Source: Golubevia sp. BC0850 (Eukaryota; Basidiomycota; Exobasidiomycetes; Golubeviales; Golubeviaceae). Taken from it: a stretch of 64,000 bases of DNA. The translations under genes were made by a program, and so were the position numbers. Every line of letters starts with the position of its first letter. Positions within the stretch are counted from its first letter, which is position 1. Shown here piece after piece: positions 1 to 11,210 of this stretch. The notes under the pieces were generated by a model. It had not been told where the DNA came from, did not search any database, and saw nothing but the letters and a program-made list of their open reading frames with translations. The DNA lies in NCBI GenBank assembly GCA_012976225.1, contig JAAVVG010000001.1:1488001-1552000 (forward strand), in the 5' to 3' direction.

Positions 1-838
1 TGACAGAAGAATATTGATCATGAGACAAAAAGAGGAGTTGAAGAAAGAATGACGCAGAGGGGTCTTGATGCCAGATGAAGGAGAGAGGAGGAAGAGAGGT
101 CACTAAATTGATGATTGAGGCTGAGAGGGGGGAAAACCCAACAGAATACAAAGAATCATCACTAAGCTTGCTGCCTTGAGGTACGAGGCATCAGGAATGG
201 GAGAGACATTTTTTTTTTTAATTAATATTTCGAAGCGATTGCATTCCCGAGACTAAAAATTAACGTATCAAAGTTACAGAAAAACAATCATTGGAAAATT
301 GAATATGAATGTGAATATGATATGAACATGAATTGTGTTTTGGACATTTTGCATCTTGGAGTTGAAAGGACAAAATTGAAGGAAATAAGTGAGGTGAAGA
401 AAATAGTCACAGCAGAGAAATGATTAGAATGGGAGGAAAATTTGAAAGGAGATGAGAAGAAGTCAAATGGTTGTTTGAGTTGGATAATAGATTTTAGATA
501 CAGGTTGTGCAGGATGGCAAAAGTGTGAGGGAGTGTGAGAAGAGGATCCTCTTCTTTCTGTCGCCTGTACTAAGCTTCAATCTCAGTTTCTCAGTTCATT
601 TCTCTTGTCGCCTGTGTTAGATTGTCCAAAAACCACCACGTCCTTCTTGCGTCTGATGTTCTGGCTGACAAAAATCTTACAGGCATGACAAGCCTAGCCT
701 TCTCCTCTTTACCTCTCTACCAAAGGAACCTAAAAGTGAAGGGAAAGACATTAACTACTCCATCAAGGAGAGGAGAAGAGGTTGTAGAAGATCAAAAATA
801 ACAGTGTCGTTGTGGATAAGGCCGAAGGAAAAATAAAT
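1..838. other. non-coding stretch, nothing recognised
   Basis: No convincing coding frame or RNA gene is visible here. The sequence is AT-rich with GA-rich patches. It lies downstream (3' side) of the minus-strand tRNA-Asp gene. Confidence 0.5.
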
Positions 839-942
839 CTTCCTGCCTGGGAATCGAACCCAGCTCTCACCCGTTGATATCAGGGAGCCATTTGGAGGCG
901 GCAGAATGACAGGGGTGCGTTCTACCGATATACTAGCAAGAA
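839..942 (-). tRNA. tRNA-Asp (GTC) with a 33-nt intron
   Basis: Read on the minus strand, the ends form a seven-pair acceptor stem (TTCTTGC with GCAGGAA, one G-T pair) followed by discriminator G. The T arm is perfect: CTGGG, loop TTCGATT, CCCAG. The anticodon arm pairs CACCC with GGGTG around the loop CTGTCA plus C, giving anticodon GTC for aspartate. A 33-nt insertion sits one base 3' of the anticodon, the canonical position for nuclear tRNA introns. The mature molecule would be 71 nt. A T-rich stretch just downstream on the minus strand can serve as the Pol III terminator. The D stem has one imperfect pair. Confidence 0.9.
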
Positions 943-2461
943 GTTAATTGGTTGTTGACCGATACTAAATTAAATATCATATATAGTCAAACAAAAAAAA
1001 ACAAATCGACTGATTCTTTTCTTTCCCCTGTTCCTTTTTCGCCGAAGTGGCCCTGCATGTTTCCTTTGGCTGCTCAAGGCCCAAACAGCTCCACGAGTGA
1101 GCTATGATAGCCACACTCTAGTCATTGGGGGTACCTCATTTCTGATCAGCCAAGATAGCGAGCAGTGGTGCCTCTCCTCTGTCAGTGAGTCTCCGAGGCT
1201 GAGCCAGAACAAGTTCAGGGGCTTTTTCAGCTGTGAATTTCGTCACTTCCTTCACTTCAAAAGCCAGGTCATGCTACCAAATCGAGAAGCTGCCAAAGAC
1301 CTGGGGCCAGCACCATCTCTCATTGTTCAAATGGTTGCTTGTATGGAGAAGGTGGTGCCTAATTAGGGATATCCTCAAGACTTCAATCAAATCATCAACT
1401 TTCAAAACCAGGAATCGGTGTTTCTGTAGGGAGGAGCCTGACTCCTAGTCCTGGGTCCATGTCTTTGTCGAGTCCTCAAGGGACAACTCAAACCTTGAAG
1501 CGACTTAAAGAGACCTTTGTTGACTCTCTTCATCTTCAACCTTTTTCAACTCTTGGTCCATAAACCATCAAAGTTAGAAAGGAGAAACAGTCTTGGATTT
1601 TCCTCCAATCTTGCAAATCTCTAGACCTGCATCATCTTCAGGGAAGCTGAGTCAAGAAGATCCATGAAAGTCTTTGGAGTTGTTCTTCTAGCCCAAGAAG
1701 AGATGCTAGTCATGATTGCTGCTTCAGCATTTGTCAGAATAAGGAAAGAAGTTTAGAGCCTAAAAATTCAAAATCAAATTCATGTTCAAACCCAAAAGAC
1801 TTCTTTAGATCTTTCCTTTTCTCACTCTGTCCCTCACCTTTTTTTGTGATGATTTTCCTCTAATCCCTTTGAACGGTATTTGTTCACATGGACTGCTCTT
1901 ATCTTCTGCTTCCTGGAAGCTTGACCAATTCGGTGAAAACAAATTGAGGAAGTCAGAAGGCGTGAGCAGTTGTTATTGAATTGTTTTGTGTGTGTGTGTT
2001 GATTTTGATACAAAAAAGGACGTAAGACCCATGACAAGAGTGGTTGCTGGTTGTGAGGGGAAGAAGAGGCTTTGAGACTGTGTCTGTGATTGTAGAAACC
2101 GGAGGGAGAGAAGGAAGGATTTACAGGGTTCTTGAAGTGAGAGAGGGAGATGGATTCGTTCACATGTACAAGGGCAAAGGTCGGTTGAGGTGTAGGAAAT
2201 GGGATTTGACAAAAAGATTTGAAGGAGAAGAACTTGGAAGGATGTGAAGGCGGGAGAAAGGGATAGAAAGGTGAAAAGGAAAGCGACAAGAGAGAAATGT
2301 ATTGGATCTTCATTGAAGTTTAACTGGAAGTGATTCAAAATTGAAGCTTTGAAAGAGAACCAAGATGCTTCTTGTTTGAAAACACGAACCAAGTCTTTCT
2401 CGGACAGAGAGCATAGATCTTTCCATCAAACCTAAACTTTGAGAATCTTGATCCAACCTCT
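943..2461. other. non-coding stretch, nothing recognised
   Basis: Several short open frames exist on both strands, but none has recognisable domains, supporting splice signals or protein-like composition. The part just below 2462 is the likely 3' UTR of the PUB-domain gene. A short GT dinucleotide run occurs near 1988-2000. Confidence 0.45.
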
Positions 2462-3874
2462 CTACTCTCCTCCCAATCTCTGACCTCCACCCCAACTTTT
2501 AACCTTTGGTTCAGCATCTTCCTCTTTGTCATCCTCATCGTCATCTGTATCTTCTTCCAAATGATCTTCCTCGTCGGTTTCCATCGTAGTATGACTTGCT
2601 TCTTCGTAAGCAGGAGGAGGGGGAGGAGGAACATTTTGACCATCTAAAGTTCTACCTCCTCCGCCTCCACCAAAGCTACTGGATCCGACTCCTTGATCTT
2701 GAGATGCTTCCTCACTCTCAGCTTTAGCTCTAACACTGGTCCTTGTGTCTTCAACCTTCGGTTCTACTTTAGGCTTTTTGACAGCAGGAGAAATTGAGGG
2801 TTCTTCGATCTTGACAGGGGGTTGGAAATTGTGATTAGAAGAGCTTCCGACAGTAGCAATGGTATTTGAATTTGGGGTGTCGTTGGAATCGTCGTTGTTC
2901 ATTGAAGTATCTGAAGCTTGAGATGCTAAGGAAGCTCTGGCTTGACGAGCAGTTAAATCTCTTTGAGCTCTACGTTGACGATCTTCTGCGAATTCTTCCA
3001 TTGCTCTTGCCTGATAGAGAAGGAGAAAGAATCAGAAGGACAACGATCGGAAAGAAAAGGGAAGGAAAAGAAGTCAGAGAAGGCATGAGATTGATGAGAA
3101 TTACTTCAGTCCTTATCAGCACAGGCAAGGGCTTCGCCACTCATTCCTCATTTCATTCTCTCTCTTCTCTACCCTCTCCGATCGATCAGCTGATCCATAA
3201 ATTACAAGGATTTTATCGCTCACCTTTCTATTCTTCTCGAAGTCCTCCTCTTCCTTCTTCATCCTCTTCTCTCTCTCAGCCAAAGTTTCAGTGACCTTCA
3301 TCTTCTCCTCCAGTACCTGTTTTGCCAATTGAACCTTTTCCAAGCCGATTTGACTAAGTTCGGTCCCATCAGCTAAAACCCAAGTGGCCTTGAAATCCTG
3401 ACGTTTGATTCTGAAACCCAATTCCATCAAGAAATCAGTTGCGCCATTGATTGGAAAGAGCTGAACTGAGAGAATCGAGTTCAACGGATTTAGAGAACGG
3501 TACTTTGGAAGAGTTGGATTTGCTGAGATGTTGGATGCTAGAGTGTGGAGATGCTGAAGAAGAAGGGAGGGAGGGAGGGAGGGAGTGATTGATTGATTAG
3601 GATAGAGAGAAGGTGATGACTATATGACTTGACTCACTTGTAAAGCAGTTGCAGCTTGTTGATAATTGTTATTCCTTCTAATTTGAGTGTCAACTATTTT
3701 CGCTAAAGTCAAGCTTGTGTCATTTTGTCTTCTGGCAATTTGTTGAGCTGAAGTTGGTCCACTTGAAGAGGAAGAGGCTGCGAGTCTAGCTTGAATGGCT
3801 GCTGCGATAGCCGATTTATCTGGTGCTGACGATGTCGTTGTTGTTGGAGGTGAACTCATTATTACAGAATTCAA
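2462..3874 (-). CDS. PUB-domain protein, 371 aa
   Basis: Three exons join without frame conflict: 3638-3874, 3224-3553 and 2462-3010, with clean GTGAG donors and CAG acceptors. The N-terminus is Ser/Thr/Ala-rich. At about residues 80-140 there is a PUB/PUG-like core: a helix with SNISANPTLPKYRSLN, then LNSILSVQLFPINGA and a terminal LLxxLGF-type motif (FLMELGF). PUB domains in PNGase, UBXD1 and HOIP bind the p97/Cdc48 C-terminal tail, so a role in Cdc48-linked protein quality control is the natural inference. A charged coiled-coil follows the domain. The last 180 residues are disordered, with a poly-Pro stretch and a strongly acidic block near the end. It starts 147 bp from KTI12 in divergent orientation. 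The family call is good; the exact orthologue is unknown. Confidence 0.75.
3565..3583 (+). repeat. GGGA tandem repeat (G-quadruplex-like) in intron
   Basis: Five GGG runs separated by single A bases lie in intron 1 of the PUB-domain gene, on the strand opposite to the transcript. A short GATT repeat follows immediately. The arrangement fits a classical G-quadruplex pattern. Confidence 0.7.
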
Positions 3875-4021
3875 TCCAATCCTTTAAAGATGCGATTGAG
3901 TCCAACAAGAATGAGAACGTCTGGTTAATGTCGAGCGCAGGCGATTAACATTTTGTTAATCTCGATTTTCTTCTCTTCTTACTCCCACACCTCCTACACC
4001 TCCATCTCATCTGCATTTTGA
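3875..4021. promoter_or_regulatory. bidirectional promoter, PUB gene / KTI12
   Basis: The two start codons are only 147 bp apart and point away from each other, so both promoters must share this interval or overlap the 5' ends. A pyrimidine-rich tract (TCTTCTCTTCTTACTCCC and onward) precedes the KTI12 start. No specific factor site is claimed. Confidence 0.5.
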
Positions 4022-6273
4022 ATGGCTTTAATCATAGTTTCAGGTTTCGCCTGTTCTGGACGTTCAACTCGTTGTCAAGAATTAGCCAACTTCCTACAGA
4101 CCCAAATTTCTGCAGCAACTTCTTCAAGTTCAACTTCTTCTTCTATTCCAACTAAAATTTCAATCATTTCCGATGCAAGCGTTCATTCTTCAAAGTCGAT
4201 TTATTCAAATCAACTCAAGGAGAAACCAGCTCGTGCGAGTTACTTGTCTGCTGTCATGAGAAGCATCGATCAGAATACAATCACAATCGCAGATGGTGGA
4301 GCTGGAACTAACATCAAAGGGTTTAGATATCAGTTGTGGTGTGCTGCTAGGGAGCTGAAGGTTAGGTGCTTGTCTGTGAGTAGATCAAGGATCAAGAAGC
4401 CATCATAAGTTAGATCAAAAGATGTTGGGTGTTTGAGAGGCGAGAAGATCGTGGAAAGAGCAAGAAAAGTAGAAGGACAAAAGAGAAGAAAGGAAACAAT
4501 AGATGTTTCTTCCTGGACTTAGTTCAATTTTCTTGCTGCATGGTCTGATGTGCAAGGTGAAGAAAACATGTCCAAATCGTAACTCAGAACAAGGTCCACT
4601 CAAGAGGCCCAGACGGGATGAGGAACAAGACCAAGTGTGTTTCAGTGCACAAAGCTCTACATTCGTCTGATATCCAAACTACTTCTGATTCCGGAGTATA
4701 ATCTGCTATTCCGAAAGAACTACTTCTCAGTTTCTGCATCTCTCCAGAAAAAGGAAAAGGGAATTTCAGCTCCTGACTTCTCGACTTTCATCTGTCAATC
4801 GATCTCACCTTTCCCCAAATCTTTTTCTTCCTTTCGGATATGTTGTTATCGTTCAAATTCTCAGATTCACGTCCACGCACCACCTGAGAAATGCAAAGAA
4901 TGGAACATAGCCAGAAGAGAAAGGGGAGAAGAAAGTTACGACGATGATACGTGAGTTATTCAATTCTCTTTTCTCTAAGTTCCACTCTTCGTGTTCGATT
5001 GGTTCCGCTTCGCCCAAACCTTTAGATTACTTCAATCAAGGGTAAAAGGCTCGCCCAAAAGAGAGAGACTCTCGAAAGACCTTTCTCGAATCAAATCGAA
5101 AATCTGACTCTTCTATTCTTCCCCTCATGTCTGAGCAGCATAGATTGGCTACTTCAAAGATTCGAAGAACCAACTGATATGGCTCGTTGGGATTCTCCTC
5201 TTTTCGTCCTTCCATATCAAGAAGAGAAATCAAATTCATCAAATTCCAATGGAGATGGAAAGTTAACTTTAGAAGCTTTGGAGAAAGTTAATGCAGCTCA
5301 AATCATCACCAAAGGAAAGGGAAAAGAAAGAGAGACAGACGATGGAAGAATAAGGAAAGATGAAGTTGAAAATGACAGAAATGGGAAAGAGGAGGATGAG
5401 GGAATGAAAGATGAAAATGGAACTCCTTTGAAAGAAGACACAAAGAAAGCTATTCAGAAATTATTGGATGGAGAAAAGAATAGGAGAGAGAAAAAAGTGG
5501 TAAAAAGCAGTTTCAAAAAGAGGGTTATTGGGAAGAAGAAACCTGAACCTCAAGGGGACGAGCCGAAGCAAGATGCATTTTTATCAGAAGGATTGGAAGC
5601 CTTGAAACTTCAAGATAATCGACGAAAGGACCTAGAAAAGGAACAAGATTTCCCATCACCTCCAGCATCAATTTCGCCCCAATCTTCACCAGCTCTTTCT
5701 CGAAGAAGTAATCTTTCAATTTCTTCGAATCCAGAAAACCCTCCATCGTCCCAATCCACTTCCTCTCCCTTCTCAGAAATTTGGCTCTTAGCAACTTCAG
5801 GTCAAACGAAAAAAGCTCCCACGGTAGTAGCAACCAATCGTTCAACTTCCACAAATTACCTTTCAACTCTAGAAAGTTCTTCCTCAAAGCTCATTTCTTC
5901 CCTTTTATCCTATCAATCCGATTTCGGTCTACCAGCTTATGGAGGTGAAGTCTTGATACCAGTCTCAGATGAAGATGATAAAACTTGGAAGATTAAAATC
6001 GATCTACCAAATCTAGGTAGGAAGAAATTGAATCTGGCTGGATTGACTTCTTTGAGAAGAAGCTTTGTTAGAGTGAATAGTACAGGTGGGAGTGCTGGAG
6101 GGGATTTCATTGGGAATATTGCTAGGATTGAAGAAGAGGAGAAGATTGAGGGAGAGGAAGTCGAAGAGAGGAATCGAAATGGAAAGATTAAGTTTAGTAG
6201 TAAACCTAAGGAGGAACCGCTTGAAATCAAAGTGGTCAGGAAGTTCGCCTTTTGGTTGGAGCAAAGTTTGTAG
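4022..6273 (+). CDS. KTI12: Elongator-associated ATPase Kti12, 524 aa
   Basis: Kti12 is a P-loop protein that binds tRNA and the Elongator complex, needed for wobble-uridine modification (mcm5/ncm5 U34). Exons 4022-4375, 4865-4950 and 5139-6273 join in frame. Family hallmarks are visible: an N-terminal P-loop (GFACSGRST), the motif IKGFRYQLWCAAR, then HVHAPPEKCKEWN, then EEPTDMARWDSPLF. The C-terminal helices carry the LTSLRRSFV pattern. The P-loop reads SGRST where the family normally has SGKST or SGKTT, so the Walker A lysine is an arginine here. The protein is longer than the usual roughly 300 aa because of a charged, Ser-rich insertion of about 200 residues between the RWDSPLF motif and the C-terminal domain. 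The first intron is long (489 nt). Confidence 0.9.
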
Positions 6274-6885
6274 ATTATGTATTCTCGGAAAATCAATTCA
6301 AGACTTTGATTTTGTGAATCTGAAAATTTCGATATTTCACTTCTCGTCTTTGTACTCTTCCGACCCTCCCTTTGATAGAAAACAATTTGAACGTTGAAGC
6401 TTTTGGATGAAAAATAAGTCGATGACATTGAGCTGCTTGATTGATAGATGAGACTGAATGACTACAATTGAAACTTGGGTGCATAAGATAGATAGAGAAA
6501 AGTTCACAATAAGGTAACAGAAAAAAGAGAGAGAGGGAAAGAAATTAGCTGCTAAAGTTCAGTAAGAATTCAGAGACAGAAATGAGAAGGGGTGGAAAAG
6601 GGGGAGGGGAAAGGTAGAAAGGGGAAGGGGGAAGGGAATGGAAGGGAAAGTCGCGGAATGACTTGGGAATTCAATTGCAATTGATTGAGTTGAGATTGAG
6701 CTGTTGAGGGATTGGATGTTGATCTTGAGTGAGACGAAATGTTCTCTTGAAGGGAAGTTAAGATATGATAAGGAGGGGGAATGGAATTTGTGAAGCGAAG
6801 AGAAGACAAACATTATTGAATGACGACTGTCAGCTTTAATTCTCTAGAGTCCTTTGGAGCTTGAGTTCTTCAGACTTGAATAAGC
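6274..6885. other. 3' convergent spacer with G-rich tract
   Basis: This lies between the convergent ends of KTI12 and the unrecognised gene. It holds a G-rich tract at about 6588-6650 with many GGG to GGGGG runs that could fold as a G-quadruplex, and no coding frame I can support. Confidence 0.5.
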
Positions 6886-8669
6886 CTAACCTAAGTGATA
6901 ACCTTCATAACCTTCGAGAGTGTCTCTGAAATGAGAGATTGTTTTGTTGGCTCTTGCAGAAGTTCTGACGGGAGGCTGCTTCTCTCCATCTTCTACTTCG
7001 CTTGATGCTTTCCTCTTGTTCTTTGGAGGTCTGACTCCCTTATTTGAATATGATTTCTGCGTTTTGATGTCATCTGGCTTTGGTTTCTCTTTAGATCTAT
7101 TAGCTGCAGCTCTGTTACAATGCTCTTTGACCCTTTTCTCTTCTGCCACCTGCGCTAAGAAGAGCTTTCTTTCTTCGTAGTGGGGTGCGAGATTAGTGTG
7201 TTTCTTGAACTAGAGGGTTTCGTGAGGGAAGGCGGCAAGATGAAGTCAGAAGGAATTGACAGAGCTGACAAGAAATTGAAGAGCAGGAACCAGAAGCTAT
7301 ATTTTGAATAGTTTAATCTCAGGGTAGCTCCTTGGTGACGGAAAGAACAGAAGCTATAGACGATAGTTACTCACAGAAATTGGACATTTCCTCTCTACTA
7401 ACTCTCTGGTGAAACGATGGACAAATGTGATGTCTTTGTCACCATCACGGGAGATGAGACTGGATCAAAGAGAAAACAAGAAGGAGGTTCAATTAGCAAG
7501 GAATCAGAAAGGATTCGAAAAGAGAAACGAGAACTCGTTCTTCGAGACATCCACTATACTTACAAAGTTATCTCGACTAACTGAGAATCACTAACAACGT
7601 TAAGAGCTATGACCGACGTAAAACCACCAGCTTCCAATAATGCTGTATCACTCTCCGACCACCGTTTCAAGTCCTCTTTCAAAACTTCATGATTAATTTG
7701 ATTTATCCAACGACTCAGTTTCTCTCTCAAAGTGTCTAATTTGAATAGAGCGCCACTTCTTTGAGATGATTTATCAAATTCCTCAACAATCTTTTCAAAT
7801 TCCTTCTCCCAGCGTTGAAGTTCTTGATCTGTTGGAATCTTGATTTTTCCTTTGCTTTTAGTAACATTAAGCATGGAAGAACCGGTTGACACTTGTGATT
7901 GATCATCAGGAGAGTTCAGAGAGTGAGATTCTTTAACGTCTGTTAGAAGAACCTTCAGTCTCTTGAAGTTAACGTAATCTTCCAAAATGCCAGAGTTATT
8001 CATTTCTACGGTACATTTTAATTCTAAATTTGGAACTTGTTCCGCGTCTAAACCTGGCCCTTCTTCGCCTGGATCCTCATCTAGATCGAACTCTGATTCT
8101 TCTTCTGAATCTGATCCTTTGTCTGTGTAAATGATAACCTGTGGATATTTTCCGTGACGATTCTGAGTAGAATTGCCTTTAGAGGAACTACTGATGTTGT
8201 TGAGTTCAGGAATTGCTAATCTGCTGGATCTATTTGACATGTCTCGATTTGGACCTTCCGAACCAGACGATCCTGAGGCCGAGTCATATACGATTTCTAT
8301 TGGGTCAGGTATGACAGTATGGCTTGAGATGCTTGATGAGGATCTGATAGGGTGCCTTTTGGAAGTTGAAGCGGAAGTTTTGCTGAAAGAGGTCGAGAAG
8401 GATGAAGAATAAGGGTTGGAGGAAGATTCTGACAAGTTCAAGTTTGACATTCTCAGTGCCGTTGAGGCGTTGCTTAGAGGTTGAAGTCTGGATTTGCTTG
8501 GATTTGACTTAGCTCGATCCGAACTGCTGGCAGAACTTGGAGGACTACTAGTTGGAAGTCTAACTTCACCTTCTGACATCTCTTCATCACTATCCCCCGG
8601 ACCTTCCTCCATGTCAGAATTTGGGATGACTTCATTATCAGAGTCGATAATGACACCGGGCTCGGACAT
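6886..8669 (-). CDS. unrecognised acidic, Ser-rich nuclear-type protein, 486 aa
   Basis: I do not recognise the family. A model with exons 7564-8669, 7375-7405 (31 nt) and 6886-7209 keeps one frame throughout. Residues 1-220 are low-complexity Ser/Asp/Glu with acidic clusters. Residues about 230-370 look folded, with a helical segment rich in Lys, Glu and Leu (ELQRWEKEFEKIVEEFDKSS) and a hydrophobic stretch (GGFTSVIALNVV). The C-terminal exon begins FKKHTNLAPHYEERKLFLAQ and continues with basic residues that resemble nuclear localisation signals (PPKNKRKAS). A chromatin or DNA-associated role is only a guess from composition. It is convergent with KTI12 and divergent from the DUF2306 gene. 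Confidence 0.6.
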
Positions 8670-9344
8670 TTGAAGAGGATCGTCGTTGAATGAGAACCAA
8701 GATCTGAGAAATTCTTCGTGTTTGGCTGTTTGCTGTGTTGCTTGAAACTTGATGAGTTTGTCAATTAATAGAGAGGCTTGCGTTTAGTTAATGTAGTGGG
8801 TATACTGAATCTATTTAACCAAGAACTATTCGTCAGGGAAAGTTTGCGTTGGAAGATGGTTGGATGGGATCAAGAACTTCAAAGTTCGACTTGAGCATGA
8901 AGATCTTTCCAAGGGTAGCAGGCAGAGCACGCAGCATATACCTTGACCCAGATATCGACTATTAACTCGAGTCTCAGCTTGAGAATTAACCAAATTTAGA
9001 GAAACTTTCGAAAGGAAGAGCCATCCGAGAGGCAGAGAAAGTTTCGAAGATTCTTCTCCAACACTCATTAGTCCAACTCACTCACTCACTTCTCCACCCT
9101 CGATCTCATCAACGCCGAAGTTCCCTTGCTCTTACTGCTTTCAGGCTTAGAAGATGGAGAAATCACAGTCAAATCGCCGCGCTCAGCATAGCTTCATACT
9201 TATCCACCAAGCGTAAAGGTGGGCCGGTTCGGAGAACGAGATCTGAGCGAACAAGGTCTCCCAATTTGTATATAATCGACCCTCTGTAGAAGAATCTTGA
9301 GCTTCCCAAACCTTTTCCCATCTTCAACTCAACTTTGCACTCAA
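8670..9344. other. divergent intergenic region
   Basis: This is a 675-bp spacer between two divergent genes, presumably holding both promoters. Open frames inside it are short and lack domain character. CT-rich and TCACTCAC-like stretches occur near 9075-9090. Confidence 0.45.
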
Positions 9345-10282
9345 ATGGCATCTTCTAGAAACAAGTCCTTCAGTCCATCCTTGAAGAATCCTTCCCAAAT
9401 TCCAATGATTGTGCTTTCAGTCATCATGATTCTTTCAGCTCTGGCTGGACTCATACCCCATCACCACTCTGTATCGAAAGAACCTTTCTTGACAACCTGG
9501 AGAGACCAAGTGAGTCTATCAGCCCACAAACGAAATCCAGACAACTTGTCGAATCCTGACACTCCTTTGTTCTTTTCCAGACTCAGAATGGACATTTCTT
9601 CTCTCAACACAGAGTTGAAAAATCTCCATTTCTTTACAGAGATCTTCACATCATCCCAGCAATCATCTGGAGTATTCTCATCCCTACTCAACATCTTTCC
9701 TTCATCCGCAAGAACTACCTTCAGTTCCACAGATTCTCCGGATGGTTAATAGCTATTTCAGCCCTCTCTCTTTCAATCTCTGGGTCAATCTTTCCATTAT
9801 TCGATTTATCGTATTCTCATCCAGATCTTTTTCACGTCCATAAGTTACCCATCCCAATTGGAACTTCAAGCTCTCTTTACCTACCTTTTCCAACCTTCAA
9901 TCTTCAGCTCAAAGTTCTTCCAATCATCATCCTCTTTCCACTTTACAAAGCCATTCAAGCTATTCGTGTAGAGAAGAACGTTCAAAAACACAGGTTTTGG
10001 ATGATCTTACACACGATTGGAGGTTATTCCATCTCCCTCCAAAGAGTGGGAATGGTTTTCAATGCTACTATTGGCTGGACTATCTCCTCTCTACCTGAAG
10101 AAGCTAAAGAATTTGTCTATAGATCCTTCAATGCGCCAGATGAAAAAGACTTGATCCAGAGATGGGAGATCGAAAGAAGCGCTTTTGCTTTGACGATGGG
10201 TTTTGGGTTGTTTGCTGCATGGAGATGGTCCGTTTCCTTGAAGAACAAAGACAAGAAACAGGATGGAAAGAGTGGGTCATAG
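9345..10282 (+). CDS. DUF2306-family multi-span membrane protein, 288 aa
   Basis: Exons 9345-9509 and 9581-10282 join in phase 0. The start at 9345 is preceded by a CAAA context, and an upstream TTG in the same frame was not used. The protein has a first hydrophobic segment (about residues 20-37), then HR-containing loops (NGHFFSQHRVEKSP, RDLHIIPAIIWS, LQFHRFSGWLIAISALSLS), which match the DUF2306 pattern of a helix bundle with conserved histidines. Further hydrophobic helices follow (about residues 130-150, 165-190, 235-255), and the tail is basic. The conserved histidines recall haem-binding helix bundles, but function is not known. Ordinary neighbours give no hint. Confidence 0.75.
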
Positions 10283-10949
10283 ATAAAGAAATCGGAGAAG
10301 TCGTTAACTTTGGCCTTGTAAATAGTGTCTCGAAAATCGAATTGGTGGTGGCCTTCTGATTCGAAGTGTGGAGAAGAAAGAGCCACTGAGTTCGGTGTTC
10401 GTCCACCTTTCCTCATTCTTTCAAGCATCATGTTCCTAATCATAGCATCCTAGATCTTTAAGAATCCGGTGGGAGAAATGAAGAGGGGAGAGGGGAAGGG
10501 AAGTGAGGAATTTCCCAATTTGCCACCACCATAGAAAGACTCGAGAACCGGTCTTTCTTTTTTCTCCTTCTTCGTCTGAAGAGAGCAGACGAAGAAGGAG
10601 CCCTTGCTAGAATCAATCATCGCCTGGACCTGTTTGTCTTTTTCTTGTCCGAGAATCGAGGGAGAGCGTCCAAGTGTATAGAAGGTACAAGACGTCGAGA
10701 AGATGCTTTGGAGATCCTCCAGCTTCACTTTCTCGGTGTGAGCGGCTCTTGATGAGGAAAAGGAGGCAAAAGCTTTAATGAAGATTTCCAGGAAAGAGAT
10801 CAGAAGTGCCACTTGGAAGTGGACTGCGCAAAGGTAAGATCTCCAAGATATCTCCTTCTCTTCCGGAAGTTTCATAGCCGCTTTGTTCAACTTGCAACAC
10901 TTTATCTACTTCTCAACGCACCACCAATCCAAGTTCAATTCCAGGAACC
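10283..10949. other. intergenic region with a perfect hairpin
   Basis: This region holds the 15-bp inverted repeat described separately. A 146-codon minus-strand frame at 10450-10890 has no recognisable features and was not accepted. Confidence 0.4.
10564..10600. repeat. perfect 15-bp inverted repeat, 7-nt loop
   Basis: CTCCTTCTTCGTCTG at 10564-10578 is the exact reverse complement of 10586-10600, separated by AAGAGAG. It would form a stable hairpin in RNA from either strand. It lies downstream of the DUF2306 gene, about 280 bp past the stop. Confidence 0.85.
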
Positions 10950-11210
10950 ATGCAATCTCAAATCTATCGTCCAAGAAACCTAGTAGGGTAAGTCATTGGC
11001 AACTCAGGTCTTAAGGGAAATTCTCGTCCTGCCTTCAAGTGTTGCTTACCAAGTACAATTCGCCCCATTTCTCCATGCAGAGCCGCCATCTTCGCAGCTG
11101 GAGGTTTGACTGTTCTTCTTTCTCGCAGAACCTCTTCAACACTCAATAGATTCGGAGGTTTAGGTGGAGGAAGAGATGTTAGAATCGAGAGAAGTGGTGG
11201 TGGGGTCTAG
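10950..11210 (+). CDS. 55-aa single-span membrane micro-protein
   Basis: Two short exons, 10950-10987 and 11081-11210, join exactly in frame through a GTAAGT donor and a pyrimidine-rich ATGCAG acceptor. The product begins MQSQIYRPRNL, has one hydrophobic segment (GAAIFAAGGLTVLLS, about residues 13-27), then a basic stretch and a Gly-rich tail with GGLGGGRDVR. A short N-terminus followed by one helix and positive charges is common in small inner mitochondrial membrane proteins, but no named family was recognised. It is a small gene with a real-looking intron, so I consider it likely coding. Confidence 0.5.

Noticed and set aside
1834-2392. overlapping minus-strand frames of 139-159 codons
   Set aside because: Two overlapping frames of low-complexity Ser/Phe/Pro sequence downstream of the PUB gene; most likely its 3' UTR and spacer.
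4637-4954. 105-codon frame overlapping KTI12 intron 1 and exon 2
   Set aside because: The first part is intronic; only the last 29 codons (IHVHAPPEKCKEWN onward) belong to KTI12 exon 2.
10450-10890. 146-codon minus-strand open frame
   Set aside because: No domain, no conserved-looking segment; the hairpin at 10564-10600 falls inside it. More likely a chance frame in a GA-rich spacer.
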